Assembly (NCBI GenBank): GCA_040387375.1
Contig: JAZKDW010000048.1
Span: 16,714-80,713 of the forward strand
Source: JAZKDW01 sp040387375
Lineage (GTDB): Bacteria > Pseudomonadota > Gammaproteobacteria > Burkholderiales > Burkholderiaceae_D
DNA: 64,000 bases
Direction: 5' to 3'
Part shown: piece after piece, positions 33,042-43,579 of the stretch
Position numbering within the stretch: the stretch's first letter is position 1
Layout: each line of letters opens with the position of its first letter
Position numbers and translations under genes: made by a program
Notes under the pieces: generated by a model
Told to the model about the DNA's origin: nothing
The model's input: the letters and a program-made list of their open reading frames with translations, nothing else
The model's database searches: none

Positions 33042-33743
33042 ATGCCGGCAATGCTTGAAATCAGGAATCTCCATGCGTTTTACGGCAAAAGCCACGTGTT
33101 GCATGGGGTCGAGTTGATGGTGAATGCAGGTGAAATCGTCAGCCTGCTCGGCCGCAATGGCGTTGGGCGGTCTACCACGGTGAAGGCGGCGATGGGCCAG
33201 GTGGATGCGACCGGCTCGATCCGTTTCAAGGGAGAAGAACTGATTGGCCTGAAGGCATTCGAGGTTGCCCATAAAGGCCTCGGCTACGTGCCTGAAAATC
33301 GCGATATCTTTCCGACGCTGACTGTGGAACAAAACCTGATCCTGGGCGAAAAGAAAGGCAAGGCATCTCGCTGGTCGCTGGACGACATGTACCGACTGTT
33401 CCCGGTTCTGAAGGAGCGGCGTTTTACCCATGCCGGCGTACTGTCCGGCGGCGAGCAGCAAATGCTGACGCTGTGCCGCACACTGATGGGCGACCCCGAC
33501 CTGATCATGATCGACGAACCTACAGAAGGCCTGGCGCCAAAAATCGTCGAGCTGGTTGGGGAGTATTTGAAAGAGCTGAAAAACCGCGGCATCTCCGTGC
33601 TGCTGGTCGAGCAGAAACTCGCGATTGCACTGGAAATTTCACAGCGGGTTTATGTCATGGGTCACGGCGCCATCGTTTTCGAAGGAAGTCCGCTTGATTT
33701 GCTCGCCAATGCAGCCGTTCGCAAGGAATGGCTGGAAGTTTAG
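33042..33743 (+). CDS. Liv-type ABC transporter ATPase LivF (system 1), Walker A Lys replaced by Arg
   Basis: A 233-residue ATP-binding subunit. The signature LSGGEQQMLTL and Walker B LIMIDEPTEGLAP are canonical. Walker A reads GRNGVGRSTT: the phosphate-binding lysine is arginine. The H-loop position is Gln (LLVEQK), as in LivF proteins generally. I place the start at ATG 33042, 2 nt after the livG stop; a TTG at 33036 is the alternative. It ends the transporter operon, and no terminator hairpin is obvious after it. Confidence 0.93.
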   Translation: MPAMLEIRNLHAFYGKSHVLHGVELMVNAGEIVSLLGRNGVGRSTTVKAAMGQVDATGSIRFKGEELIGLKAFEVAHKGLGYVPENRDIFPTLTVEQNLILGEKKGKASRWSLDDMYRLFPVLKERRFTHAGVLSGGEQQMLTLCRTLMGDPDLIMIDEPTEGLAPKIVELVGEYLKELKNRGISVLLVEQKLAIALEISQRVYVMGHGAIVFEGSPLDLLANAAVRKEWLEV

Positions 33744-33869
33744 TGGTCCGTCACGCAGATAACGGGGAAGATCCCGATGTAAGTATTGGTATCCGTCCCG
33801 TTCGACCTCCCTCTATTTCTCCGTGACAAATTTATCCTGATTCTTTCCTTGTTGAAATACTGGTATTGC

Positions 33870-33897
33870 TTGAGATATGGCAAAAATGCCGCATAAT
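33870..33897 (+). promoter_or_regulatory. Predicted sigma70 promoter for the second binding protein
   Basis: TTGAGA (33870-33875), a 16-nt spacer and CATAAT (33892-33897) each match the consensus at five of six positions. The leader to the start codon is about 115 nt. The 275-bp intergenic region 33744-34018 otherwise shows only AT-rich sequence. Confidence 0.55.
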
Positions 33898-34018
33898 TCA
33901 CCTTTAAAATGGCTCAAAACAACAATTTCCGGATAAAAATCCTTCTTGCTGGCAAATGTGTAGACAAATTAATTTGCGCGCCTAGAATAAGTTTTGGTTA
34001 CAAAATAAGGAGGCCAAC

Positions 34019-35239
34019 ATGTCGCGTACCCGTATTTTTCCATTTCTGCTTTTTTCTGCACTAGTCCTTGCTGCACAGCCCGCCATTTCCCAGAGTCAGT
34101 TCGGAGAGACCATCAAGATCGGTGTTTCAGGCCCGTTCACTGGCGGCTCCAGCCCCATGGGCGAAAGCATGCGGAATGGAATACGCCTTGCCGTCAGTGA
34201 AATCAATATGATCGGCGGTGTCCACGGCAGGAAAATCGAGTTGATCGAACGCGACGACCAGGCAAAGAACGATGTTGGCGGAAAAATTGCCGAAGAATTG
34301 ACCAATATGAAAGTGGTAGCGACGATCGGCATCGTCAATACCGGCGTCGGCCTGGCCTCGATCGATGTCTACCAGAAAGCCAAGATTCCACTGGTCATCG
34401 CGGTTTCCACCGGCACCAGCCTGACCAGGAAATACGCTCCTCCGGCAGCAGAAGAAAATTACATCTTCCGGGTCTCCCCAACCATTGATCTCGAAGCGAA
34501 GATGCTGAGCGCGGACATGAAACGCAAGGGCCTGACAAAAGTGTCGATCCTGGCAGATGCCACGGCCTTCGGTGAAGCCGGATTGAACGCGTTTCGCACT
34601 GAAAGCAAAGCTGCAGGACTGGAGCTGACTTCAGAAGGGCGCTTTAATATCGGCGATCTGGACATGACACCTCAGGTCACCCTGGCGAAAGCAAGCGGTG
34701 CGCAGGCACTGGTCATTTGGGGCATCGGGCCGGAGATGGCAGTGATTGCCAAGAACAAGGTGGCTCTGGGCTGGAAAGTGCCACTGATGGGCAGCTGGAC
34801 GTTTTCAATGGGGAATTTCATCCAGGGAGCAGGCAAGGCGGGCGAAGGTTCGGTGATGCCGCAAACCTTCATCCAGGATTTCGGATCGTCCAACAAGAAC
34901 AGCTTCCAGCTGGATTACAAGCGCACCTTCAAGACCGATATCATTCCATCGCCAATGAGCGCAGCGCAAGGGTATGACGGCATGCACCTGTTGTATCTGG
35001 CCATACGGCAAGCCAACACGCTCGAAGGCTCGAAGATCAAGGATGCGCTCGAGAACCTGAAGAGGCGTTATCAAGGTGTGATCACCAGCTATGACAAACC
35101 CTATTCCAAAAAGGATCACGAGGCGATTACGCCTAACATGGTGATCATGGGCAGGGTTAATCAGGGCCGGGTCGATTACGCTTATGCCGAAGACCAGAAG
35201 CGCGGCGCCGTGTTGCGCTTCAAGGAAAAAGCACGATAA
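34019..35239 (+). CDS. Liv-type ABC substrate-binding protein, second copy
   Basis: A 406-residue Peripla_BP_6 protein with a clear signal peptide (FPFLLFSALVLAAQPAIS). The mature start is FGETIKIGVSGPFTGGSSPM, with the family pattern VVATIGIVNTGVGLASIDVY. It is clearly different from the system 1 protein (28738), so it is not a recent duplicate. A textbook AAGGAGG precedes the ATG, its own promoter lies at 33870 and a strong terminator follows. It could use the LivHMGF complex just upstream with a second ligand. It is unlinked to a permease of its own here. Confidence 0.92.
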   Translation: MSRTRIFPFLLFSALVLAAQPAISQSQFGETIKIGVSGPFTGGSSPMGESMRNGIRLAVSEINMIGGVHGRKIELIERDDQAKNDVGGKIAEELTNMKVVATIGIVNTGVGLASIDVYQKAKIPLVIAVSTGTSLTRKYAPPAAEENYIFRVSPTIDLEAKMLSADMKRKGLTKVSILADATAFGEAGLNAFRTESKAAGLELTSEGRFNIGDLDMTPQVTLAKASGAQALVIWGIGPEMAVIAKNKVALGWKVPLMGSWTFSMGNFIQGAGKAGEGSVMPQTFIQDFGSSNKNSFQLDYKRTFKTDIIPSPMSAAQGYDGMHLLYLAIRQANTLEGSKIKDALENLKRRYQGVITSYDKPYSKKDHEAITPNMVIMGRVNQGRVDYAYAEDQKRGAVLRFKEKAR

Positions 35240-35262
35240 CGGGATCAAGGTCCACGTCCCAG

Positions 35263-35288
35263 CCGACAGCTTGCTGTCGGTTTTTTTT
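35263..35288 (+). terminator. Rho-independent terminator
   Basis: CCGACAGC (35263-35270) and GCTGTCGG (35273-35280) form an 8-bp stem with a minimal loop, followed by eight T residues (35281-35288). It lies 24 nt past the second binding-protein stop and separates it from the beta-oxidation gene. Confidence 0.9.
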
Positions 35289-35365
35289 ATCCAAGAGAAT
35301 AATACGATCGTTCTTTTCTACGGTATAGTGGCGGACTACCGATTGCTCAATGTAAAGGAAGATCC

Positions 35366-37444
<2,079 letters not shown>

Positions 37445-37507
37445 GAGCTTCGTTCAGGCTTGCATCCACGAAGGTAAAAAGGTATTGCGGTTAACGAAGG
37501 GTAAACC

Positions 37508-37542
37508 GTAGGTTGTAATAAGCTGCGCTTATTACAACCTAC
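37508..37542. repeat. Perfect 16-bp palindromic repeat (REP-like hairpin)
   Basis: GTAGGTTGTAATAAGC (37508-37523) and its exact complement (37527-37542) flank a 3-nt loop. It has no T tract, lies in the 207-bp gap between two genes and resembles a GTAGGTTGTAAT...ATTACAACCTAC dispersed element I recall from betaproteobacteria. It may also act as a terminator. Confidence 0.65.
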
Positions 37543-37651
37543 GAGACTGTGGCAATTTATCTCTTCTTGCCTCCAAACCCGGCCGGATCGCACCTCGATC
37601 CCCGGTTCGCACTACAATCATGCCCATTCAATTCATTCCACAGGAGATCGT

Positions 37652-38575
37652 GTGCAGTCGATCATCTCAGTACGGGGCCTGACCAAGACTTATGCATCGG
37701 GCCACCACGCGCTCGAGAACATCGACCTCGATATCCGGCGCGGGGAAATCTTTGCGCTGCTCGGGCCCAACGGGGCGGGCAAGACGACGCTGATCAACAT
37801 CATTTGCGGCATCGTCAATCCGAGTCAGGGCAGCATCCTGGCGGATGGGCATGATGTCGTATCGGATTTCCGCGCGGCGCGTTCGCGGATCGGCCTTGTG
37901 CCGCAGGAGCTGTCGACCAATTCCTTCGAAAGCGTCTGGACCACGGTGAGCTTCAGCCGCGGCCTGTTCGGCAAAGCGCCGAATCCGGCTCATATCGAGA
38001 AGGTGCTGCGAGCGCTCTCGCTGTGGGACAAGAAAGACGCCAGGATCATGGCCTTGTCGGGCGGCATGAAGCGCCGGGTGATGATCGCCAAGGCGCTTTC
38101 GCACGAACCGCAGATCCTGTTCCTCGACGAACCCACCGCCGGTGTCGACGTCGAACTGCGCCGCGACATGTGGGCAATGGTGCGCGGCCTGCGGGAAAGC
38201 GGCGTGACCATCATCCTCACCACGCACTATATCGAGGAAGCAGAAGAGATGGCCGACCGCATCGGCGTGATCAGGAAAGGCGAAATCATCCTGGTCGAGG
38301 ACAAGGCGGCGCTTATGCACAAGCTTGGCAAGAAGCAGTTGCGCCTGCACCTGCAGCATCCCCTGTCGCACATCCCGGAAGAACTCGCCGCACTGCCGCT
38401 GGCGCTGGTGGATGATGGCAACGAGCTGATGTACACCTTCGATGCGCAGAGCGAACAGACCGGCATCGCGGAGCTGCTGCGGCGGCTCGGTGACCATGGC
38501 ATCGACTTCAAGGATTTGCAATCCAGCCAAAGCTCGCTGGAAGAAATCTTCGTCAACCTGGTGAGGGAACTCTGA
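37652..38575 (+). CDS. ABC-2 type exporter ATP-binding protein (YadG-like)
   Basis: A 307-residue ATPase with Walker A GPNGAGKTT (about residues 38-46), signature LSGGMKRRVMIAKAL, Walker B ILFLDEPTAGVD and H-loop TTHYIEEAEE. The C-terminal 80 residues are the accessory domain seen in YadG/DrrA-type proteins. GTG start with AGGAG upstream. It overlaps the permease start by one base. This is a classical two-gene ABC-2 exporter; the substrate is unknown. Confidence 0.93.
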   Translation: MQSIISVRGLTKTYASGHHALENIDLDIRRGEIFALLGPNGAGKTTLINIICGIVNPSQGSILADGHDVVSDFRAARSRIGLVPQELSTNSFESVWTTVSFSRGLFGKAPNPAHIEKVLRALSLWDKKDARIMALSGGMKRRVMIAKALSHEPQILFLDEPTAGVDVELRRDMWAMVRGLRESGVTIILTTHYIEEAEEMADRIGVIRKGEIILVEDKAALMHKLGKKQLRLHLQHPLSHIPEELAALPLALVDDGNELMYTFDAQSEQTGIAELLRRLGDHGIDFKDLQSSQSSLEEIFVNLVREL

Positions 38576-39336
38576 TGAATTTCCATGCTATCCGCGCCAT
38601 CTACGGCTTCGAGCTGGCACGCACCTGGCGCACGCTGATGCAAAGCATCGCGTCGCCGGTGATCTCGACCTCGCTTTACTTCGTCGTGTTCGGCGCCGCA
38701 ATCGGCTCGCGCATGGTCGAAGTGGAGGGCATCCGCTACGGCGCCTTCATCGTCCCCGGCCTGATCATGATGTCGCTGATGACCGAAAGCATCTCCAATG
38801 CCTCGTTCGGCATCTACATGCCAAAATACTCAGGCACCATTTACGAGATATTGTCCGCGCCGATCTCGGCGGTAGAGATCGTCATCGGTTACGTCGGCGC
38901 GGCGGCGACCAAGTCGGTGATACTGGGCTTGCTGATCCTCGCCACCGCGCGGCTCTTTGTGCCGTTCAGCATCGAACATCCGTTCTGGATGGTGACCTTC
39001 CTGCTGCTCACCGCGATTACCTTCAGCCTGTTCGGTTTTATCATCGGCGTCTGGGCCGATGGTTTCGAGAAGCTGCAGATCATTCCGATGATGATCGTCA
39101 CGCCGCTGGCCTTCCTGGGCGGCAGTTTTTATTCGATCAGCATGCTGCCGCCGGTGTGGCAGAAAATCGCGCTGTTCAATCCGGTGGTTTATCTGATCAG
39201 CGGCTTCCGCTGGAGCTTTTACGGCGTGTCCGATGTCAGTGTGGGTGTCAGCGTCGGGATGACGCTGGTATTCATGCTGGCGTGCCTGGCGGCGATCTGG
39301 TGGATATTCAGGTCGGGATACCGGCTCAAGGTGTGA
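38575..39336 (+). CDS. ABC-2 type exporter permease (YadH-like)
   Basis: A 253-residue ABC-2 membrane protein with six hydrophobic segments. Typical motifs are IVPGLIMMSLMTESISNASF and the C-terminal PLAFLGGSFYSISMLPPVWQ followed by NPVVYLISGFRWSFYG. It pairs with the ATPase encoded just upstream and probably exports a lipid, polysaccharide precursor or drug. It is convergent with the TRAP transporter genes. Confidence 0.93.
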   Translation: MNFHAIRAIYGFELARTWRTLMQSIASPVISTSLYFVVFGAAIGSRMVEVEGIRYGAFIVPGLIMMSLMTESISNASFGIYMPKYSGTIYEILSAPISAVEIVIGYVGAAATKSVILGLLILATARLFVPFSIEHPFWMVTFLLLTAITFSLFGFIIGVWADGFEKLQIIPMMIVTPLAFLGGSFYSISMLPPVWQKIALFNPVVYLISGFRWSFYGVSDVSVGVSVGMTLVFMLACLAAIWWIFRSGYRLKV

Positions 39337-39343
39337 TGAATAG

Positions 39344-39368
39344 GGTGGATGGCATCAAGCCATCCACC
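39344..39368. terminator. Hairpin between convergent genes
   Basis: GGTGGATGGC / GCCATCCACC forms a 10-bp stem with a 5-nt loop between the convergent permease (ends 39336) and TRAP gene (ends 39382). No clear T tract is present, so termination strength is uncertain. Confidence 0.5.
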
Positions 39369-39381
39369 GTTGGCTTGCGTG

Positions 39382-41328
39382 TTACTTGTACAGCACGCTG
39401 GGCAGCCACAATCCGATCGCCGGGAACATGTACAGCAGCACCAGTGCGAAAACCTGGATCGCCATGAATGGCATCATGCCGAGGAAAATCTGGTTCAGCG
39501 TCACATGGGGCGGCGATACGCCTTTCAGGTAGAACGCCGCCATCGCGACCGGCGGCGACAGGAAGGCAGTTTGCAGGTTGAGCGCAACCAGCAGCCCGAA
39601 AAACAGAGGGTCGACATTGAAGTGCGCCAGCAGCGGAATGAAGATCGGCATGAAAATCACGATGATCTCGGTCCATTCCAGCGGCCAGCCGAGCAGGAAG
39701 ATGATCGCTTGCGCCAGGATCATGAATTGTAGCGGGGTCAGATTCATCGACAGCACCCAGGTATTGATGATTTCCTGCCCCCCGAGCAACGCAAACGCGG
39801 CGGAGAAGATGCTTGATCCGACAAACAGCCAGCACACCATCGCGCTGGTCTTCGCGGTCAGCAGCACCGATTCCTTGAGCATGCCGAAATTAAGCCGGCG
39901 GTAGGCCGCCGCCAGCAGCAAGCCGCCGAGGGAACCCATTGCCGCCGCCTCGGTCGGTGTCGCCAGTCCGAACACGATGGTGCCAAGCACCGCAATGATC
40001 AACATCGCCAGCGGAAAGAACGATCCGAGCAGCATCTTGAAAATTTCCAGCCTTGCAAAGCTGAAGATCGCGTAAAAAACCACCAGCGCGGCGAGGCCGA
40101 TTGCGAAAGCGATCCAGTAGGCTGCCGACGCCGGTTTTGCTGCCGGTGTTGCCGCTGGCGTTGCGGCTTTCACCGCTGGCGCTGCCTGCGGCACTGTCTG
40201 CTGCAGCGGCTCTTTGACGGCGCCGGCCTCCGGCGGTGGTTCCTGCAGTCCGCCTTCGGCCGGCGGCTCAGCCAGGCCTCCTTCGGCCACCGGCTCGGCA
40301 AGCCCGCCTTCGATTGCCGGTGCGGCACCAGCGCTCTCATTCGCACCCATCTCGACCATTTCCGTAGGGGCGGCGTCGGGCGCCGTCGCGATGCGATAGG
40401 TGATGCCCATCGCCAGCGCAAAGGCCAGTGCCGGCAGCAGCGCAATGAACAGTTGCGACAACAGCGTGCGGGTCGGAATCTGCGCATTGCGCCTGCCCTT
40501 GAGCGCACTCATGAGGCCGCCGATCACATTGGTCCTGCCGCTGTCGACGATCGCCTGCGACACCGGCGGCAGGGGGACGATGCGGTCCGCCGCGGCCAGC
40601 GGCGGCGCATAGTGCGGCTTGAGCTTGGCAACCACGATGACATAAATCACATACAGCCCGGCCAGCATCAGTCCGGGGAAAAAAGCCCCCGCATACAGCT
40701 TGACCACCGATACGCCGGCGGTAGCGCCATACACAATCAGCATGACCGATGGCGGGATCAGGATGCCCAGGCAGCCGCCGGCGGTAATCGCTCCGGCCGA
40801 GAGCCGGATGTTATAACCAGCCTTGAGCATGGCTGGCAGCGCCAGCAGGCCCATCAGGGTCACGACAGCGCCGACGATGCCCGTCGCGGTGGCGAATACC
40901 GCGCTGGTCACGATCGTCGCGACCGCGAGCGACCCCGGCACCCGCGCCATCGCAAGCTGCAGGCTGCGAAACAGCTTTTCAATCAGGTTGGCGCGCTCCA
41001 CCAGATAGCCCATGAACACGAACAGCGGTATCGAGATCAGCACATCGTTGGCCATTACCGCGTAGGCGCGCTGCACCATCAGGTCGAGGGTCTGCTGTAC
41101 CGCCAGTTCCGGACTCTGGCTGCGGTAGGCCAGCCATGCGAACAGCACGCCCATCCCCATCAGGGTGAATGCGGTCGGAAAACCGAGCATGATCGCCACC
41201 ACGATCAGGCCCAGCATCAGCAGGCCAAGATGACCGTTGGACATGTCTGCCGGCGACGGCATCAGGATAAACATGCCAATCACGACCATCGCCATGATGG
41301 ATAGCCCGAACCATACTTCTTTCCTCAT
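39382..41328 (-). CDS. TRAP transporter large permease DctM with a repetitive Pro/Glu/Ala insert
   Basis: A 648-residue DctM-class membrane protein, clearly longer than the usual 430 or so. The N-terminal part has ISIPLFVFMGYLVERANLIE and AGGCLGILIPPSVMLIVYGA. The C-terminal part has FGLATPTEAAAMGSLGGLLL and LQTAFLSPPVAMAAFYLKGV. Between them, at about residues 316-402, lies a low-complexity segment with three EGGLAEP/EGGLQEP units followed by a Pro/Ala-rich run (VKAATPAATPAAKPA). The long type with an extended loop matches the mannitol/chloroaromatic or 2-oxoacid (TakP) TRAP group. The segment is probably a flexible loop. It overlaps dctQ by 4 nt. Confidence 0.92.
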   Translation of the reverse strand: MRKEVWFGLSIMAMVVIGMFILMPSPADMSNGHLGLLMLGLIVVAIMLGFPTAFTLMGMGVLFAWLAYRSQSPELAVQQTLDLMVQRAYAVMANDVLISIPLFVFMGYLVERANLIEKLFRSLQLAMARVPGSLAVATIVTSAVFATATGIVGAVVTLMGLLALPAMLKAGYNIRLSAGAITAGGCLGILIPPSVMLIVYGATAGVSVVKLYAGAFFPGLMLAGLYVIYVIVVAKLKPHYAPPLAAADRIVPLPPVSQAIVDSGRTNVIGGLMSALKGRRNAQIPTRTLLSQLFIALLPALAFALAMGITYRIATAPDAAPTEMVEMGANESAGAAPAIEGGLAEPVAEGGLAEPPAEGGLQEPPPEAGAVKEPLQQTVPQAAPAVKAATPAATPAAKPASAAYWIAFAIGLAALVVFYAIFSFARLEIFKMLLGSFFPLAMLIIAVLGTIVFGLATPTEAAAMGSLGGLLLAAAYRRLNFGMLKESVLLTAKTSAMVCWLFVGSSIFSAAFALLGGQEIINTWVLSMNLTPLQFMILAQAIIFLLGWPLEWTEIIVIFMPIFIPLLAHFNVDPLFFGLLVALNLQTAFLSPPVAMAAFYLKGVSPPHVTLNQIFLGMMPFMAIQVFALVLLYMFPAIGLWLPSVLYK

Positions 41329-41948
41329 GCAGGTCTCCCGTTTGCGTCGATGCCTGACTGTGCCGGTGTGGCGCTGTCGTCTTGCACATGTACCATTTTC
41401 TTAAGTTGTTCGACATCGACTTCCTGCACATCTTCGCCGCGCGAAGGCCATTCACCCTGCTTCAGGCAGACGATGCAGCGCACGATTTCGACCAGTCCCT
41501 GGGCCAGCAGCATCGTGCCAGCGATGGGGATAATGGTCTTGAACGGGTAGATCGGCGGGCCGTCGGCGGTGATGCTGGAATGTTCATTGATGGCCCACGA
41601 TTCAGCGGCATAGATGTAGCCGGCCCATACCAGCGCTGCCACGCCCGGCAGGAAAAAGAGGAAATACAGCGTGAGGTCCAGGCCGGCCTGCAGCCGCGGC
41701 GGGAAAAAACCATACAGGACGTCGCCGCGAACATGGCCATTCTTGGAGAGCGTGTACGCGCCGGCCATCATGAACAACGTGCCGTACATCATGATCATCG
41801 CGTCGAAGGCCCAGGCGTGCGGTTTGCCCAGCACGTAGCGCGAGAAGACTTCCCAGGAAATCATGAACGTGAGAGCGACGATCAGCCAGGAAAAAAGATG
41901 CCCGACTACCGTGCTCACCTTGTCGATAAACAGCAAAATGCTTTGCAT
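41325..41948 (-). CDS. TRAP transporter small permease DctQ
   Basis: A 207-residue DctQ-class protein with four helices and the family motifs SWEVFSRYVLGKPHAWAFD and YTLSKNGHVRGDVLY. Start 41948 (AAGGGGTG upstream) is preferred over a reading frame reaching 42242. It is translated with coupling to DctM, and 124 nt separate it from dctP. Together they form an Na+-driven uptake system with the periplasmic protein. Confidence 0.92.
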   Translation of the reverse strand: MQSILLFIDKVSTVVGHLFSWLIVALTFMISWEVFSRYVLGKPHAWAFDAMIMMYGTLFMMAGAYTLSKNGHVRGDVLYGFFPPRLQAGLDLTLYFLFFLPGVAALVWAGYIYAAESWAINEHSSITADGPPIYPFKTIIPIAGTMLLAQGLVEIVRCIVCLKQGEWPSRGEDVQEVDVEQLKKMVHVQDDSATPAQSGIDANGRPA

Positions 41949-42072
41949 CGCTGCACCCCTTGTTATGACACGAGCCGGCATGCGGAGATGATTCACCACG
42001 ACTCGCATTTGCAGCATTGGGAAAGACACCATCCAGCGGAGCCGGATGGTGCGGGTTACGGCCGTACGTGCA

Positions 42073-43221
42073 TCAGGCTTTTGGCGGCGCCTTCCTGCCA
42101 AAGTAATGGTTGTACGCCATGCGCCGGTTGGCATTGGTATCCATGTCCCACTGCAAGGCGCGCTCGGCGAATTTTCTCTGCGACTCGAGAATTTCCTTGA
42201 ACAACGGACTTTCGCCTGCTTTCTTGTCGGCCACCTTGTCATACACTTCGAGCTGCTGTTGCAGCACGGCGTCCGGCGTTTTATAAAATTTCACCTTGTC
42301 GACGCTCTTCATTTCGGCATAGTCCTTCGAGTAGCGGTCGATCGCTTTCCAGGACATGTCGGACGATGCGGCCTCCGTTGCATTCTCGATGATGGCGCGC
42401 ATTTTGGGTGGCAGTGCGTCGAACTTGGTCTTGTTGAACATGACTTCGAACTGTTCGGCATTCTGGTGAAAGCTTTGCAGCATGCAGACCTTGGACACAT
42501 CGGTAAAACCAAGTACACGGTCGGAGCTGGCATTGTTGAATTCCGCTGCATCGAGCAGGCCCCTGTCCATGGCCGGCACGATCTCGCCGCCTGGAAGCGC
42601 GTTGACCGCGGCGCCCATTGCCTGGAAGACGTCAATCGAAATGCCGACGGTGCGGAACTTCAAGCCCTTCAGGTCAGCCGTCTTGGTGACAGGCTTCTTG
42701 AACCAGCCCAGCGGTTGGGTCGGCATCGGTCCGTAAGGGAACGACATGACATTGGCGCCGATCGACTTGTACAACTTGGCCAGCAGTTCCTTGCCGCCGC
42801 CGTATTTGTGCCAGGCCAGCAGCATGTTGGCATCCATGCCGTAGCCTGGACCTGATCCCCATAGCGCCAGCGCATTGTTCTTCCCATAGTGATAGGCCAG
42901 CACGCCGTGACCGCCGTCGAGAGTGCCTTTTGAAACGGCGTCGAGCAGTCCGAAAGCGGGCACGACAGCGCCGGCCGGCAGCACTTCGATTTTCAGTTCG
43001 CCGCCGGTCATGTCATTGACCTTCTTGGCGAAGTCCAGCGCAAACTCGTGAAAAATATCCTTGCTCGGCCAGGTGCTCTGGAAGCGCATCTGCGTCGGCG
43101 TCTGCGCATTGGCGATCATCGGGAAGGCGAGTGCTGCTGCGGCGGAGCCGGCAGCTGCATTGCCGATGAATTTGCGTCGTGAGGGCGTGGCGTTTTCTGT
43201 CGGCTTTACTTCTTTTTTCAT
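42073..43221 (-). CDS. TRAP transporter substrate-binding protein DctP (TakP-like)
   Basis: A 382-residue DctP protein with a twin-arginine-like export signal (SRRKFIGNAAAGSAAAALAF). Family segments are MRFQSTWPSKDIFHEFALDF, GILDGGHGVLAYHYGKNNAL-like sequence and LKGLKFRTVGISIDVFQAMG. Relatives (TakP) bind 2-oxoacids, and others bind aromatic or sialic acids. It is first in a dctPQM operon and divergent from a general porin, 358 bp away. Confidence 0.92.
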   Translation of the reverse strand: MKKEVKPTENATPSRRKFIGNAAAGSAAAALAFPMIANAQTPTQMRFQSTWPSKDIFHEFALDFAKKVNDMTGGELKIEVLPAGAVVPAFGLLDAVSKGTLDGGHGVLAYHYGKNNALALWGSGPGYGMDANMLLAWHKYGGGKELLAKLYKSIGANVMSFPYGPMPTQPLGWFKKPVTKTADLKGLKFRTVGISIDVFQAMGAAVNALPGGEIVPAMDRGLLDAAEFNNASSDRVLGFTDVSKVCMLQSFHQNAEQFEVMFNKTKFDALPPKMRAIIENATEAASSDMSWKAIDRYSKDYAEMKSVDKVKFYKTPDAVLQQQLEVYDKVADKKAGESPLFKEILESQRKFAERALQWDMDTNANRRMAYNHYFGRKAPPKA

Positions 43222-43299
43222 CGTTGTCTCCGATTTGGTTTGTTATAGATGATTCCGATAATGTCGCCCGCTGGAAAACTGAATAGGACGAGTACGCAG

Positions 43300-43327
43300 A
43301 TAATGCTCTCGGATATGAATAAGTCAA
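43300..43327 (-). promoter_or_regulatory. Predicted promoter for the TRAP operon
   Basis: On the minus strand TTGACT (43322-43327), a 16-nt spacer and CATTAT (43300-43305) fit sigma70 boxes at five and four of six positions. It lies about 80 nt before the dctP start. The rest of the 358-bp divergent region (43222-43579) shows no further feature I can support. Confidence 0.4.
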
Positions 43328-43579
43328 GGAACGCTGCAACAACGAAAGTCAGGCGCAGTAAGGTGGGCGTAAGGAAGATTTGTTTGCTAATTCGGGAGCG
43401 CGGAAGTCCGGGAGGATGTGACGGGCCACGCTTCGCCTGCGTCACTGCCTGCACCCCGAGTCATCAAGAGGTCACAGTGCTGCTCTACCATCCATCACTG
43501 CTTCACCCGGCGGCGGGACTAGTGACTTCCCTGCACGCCATAAATAAAAAATGTACGGCTACTTCTGGAGTGTAATTCA

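Noticed and set aside
35301..35329. A promoter with TATAGT before the beta-oxidation gene
   Set aside because: No -35 box at a proper distance; only the ACGATCGT palindrome is noteworthy.
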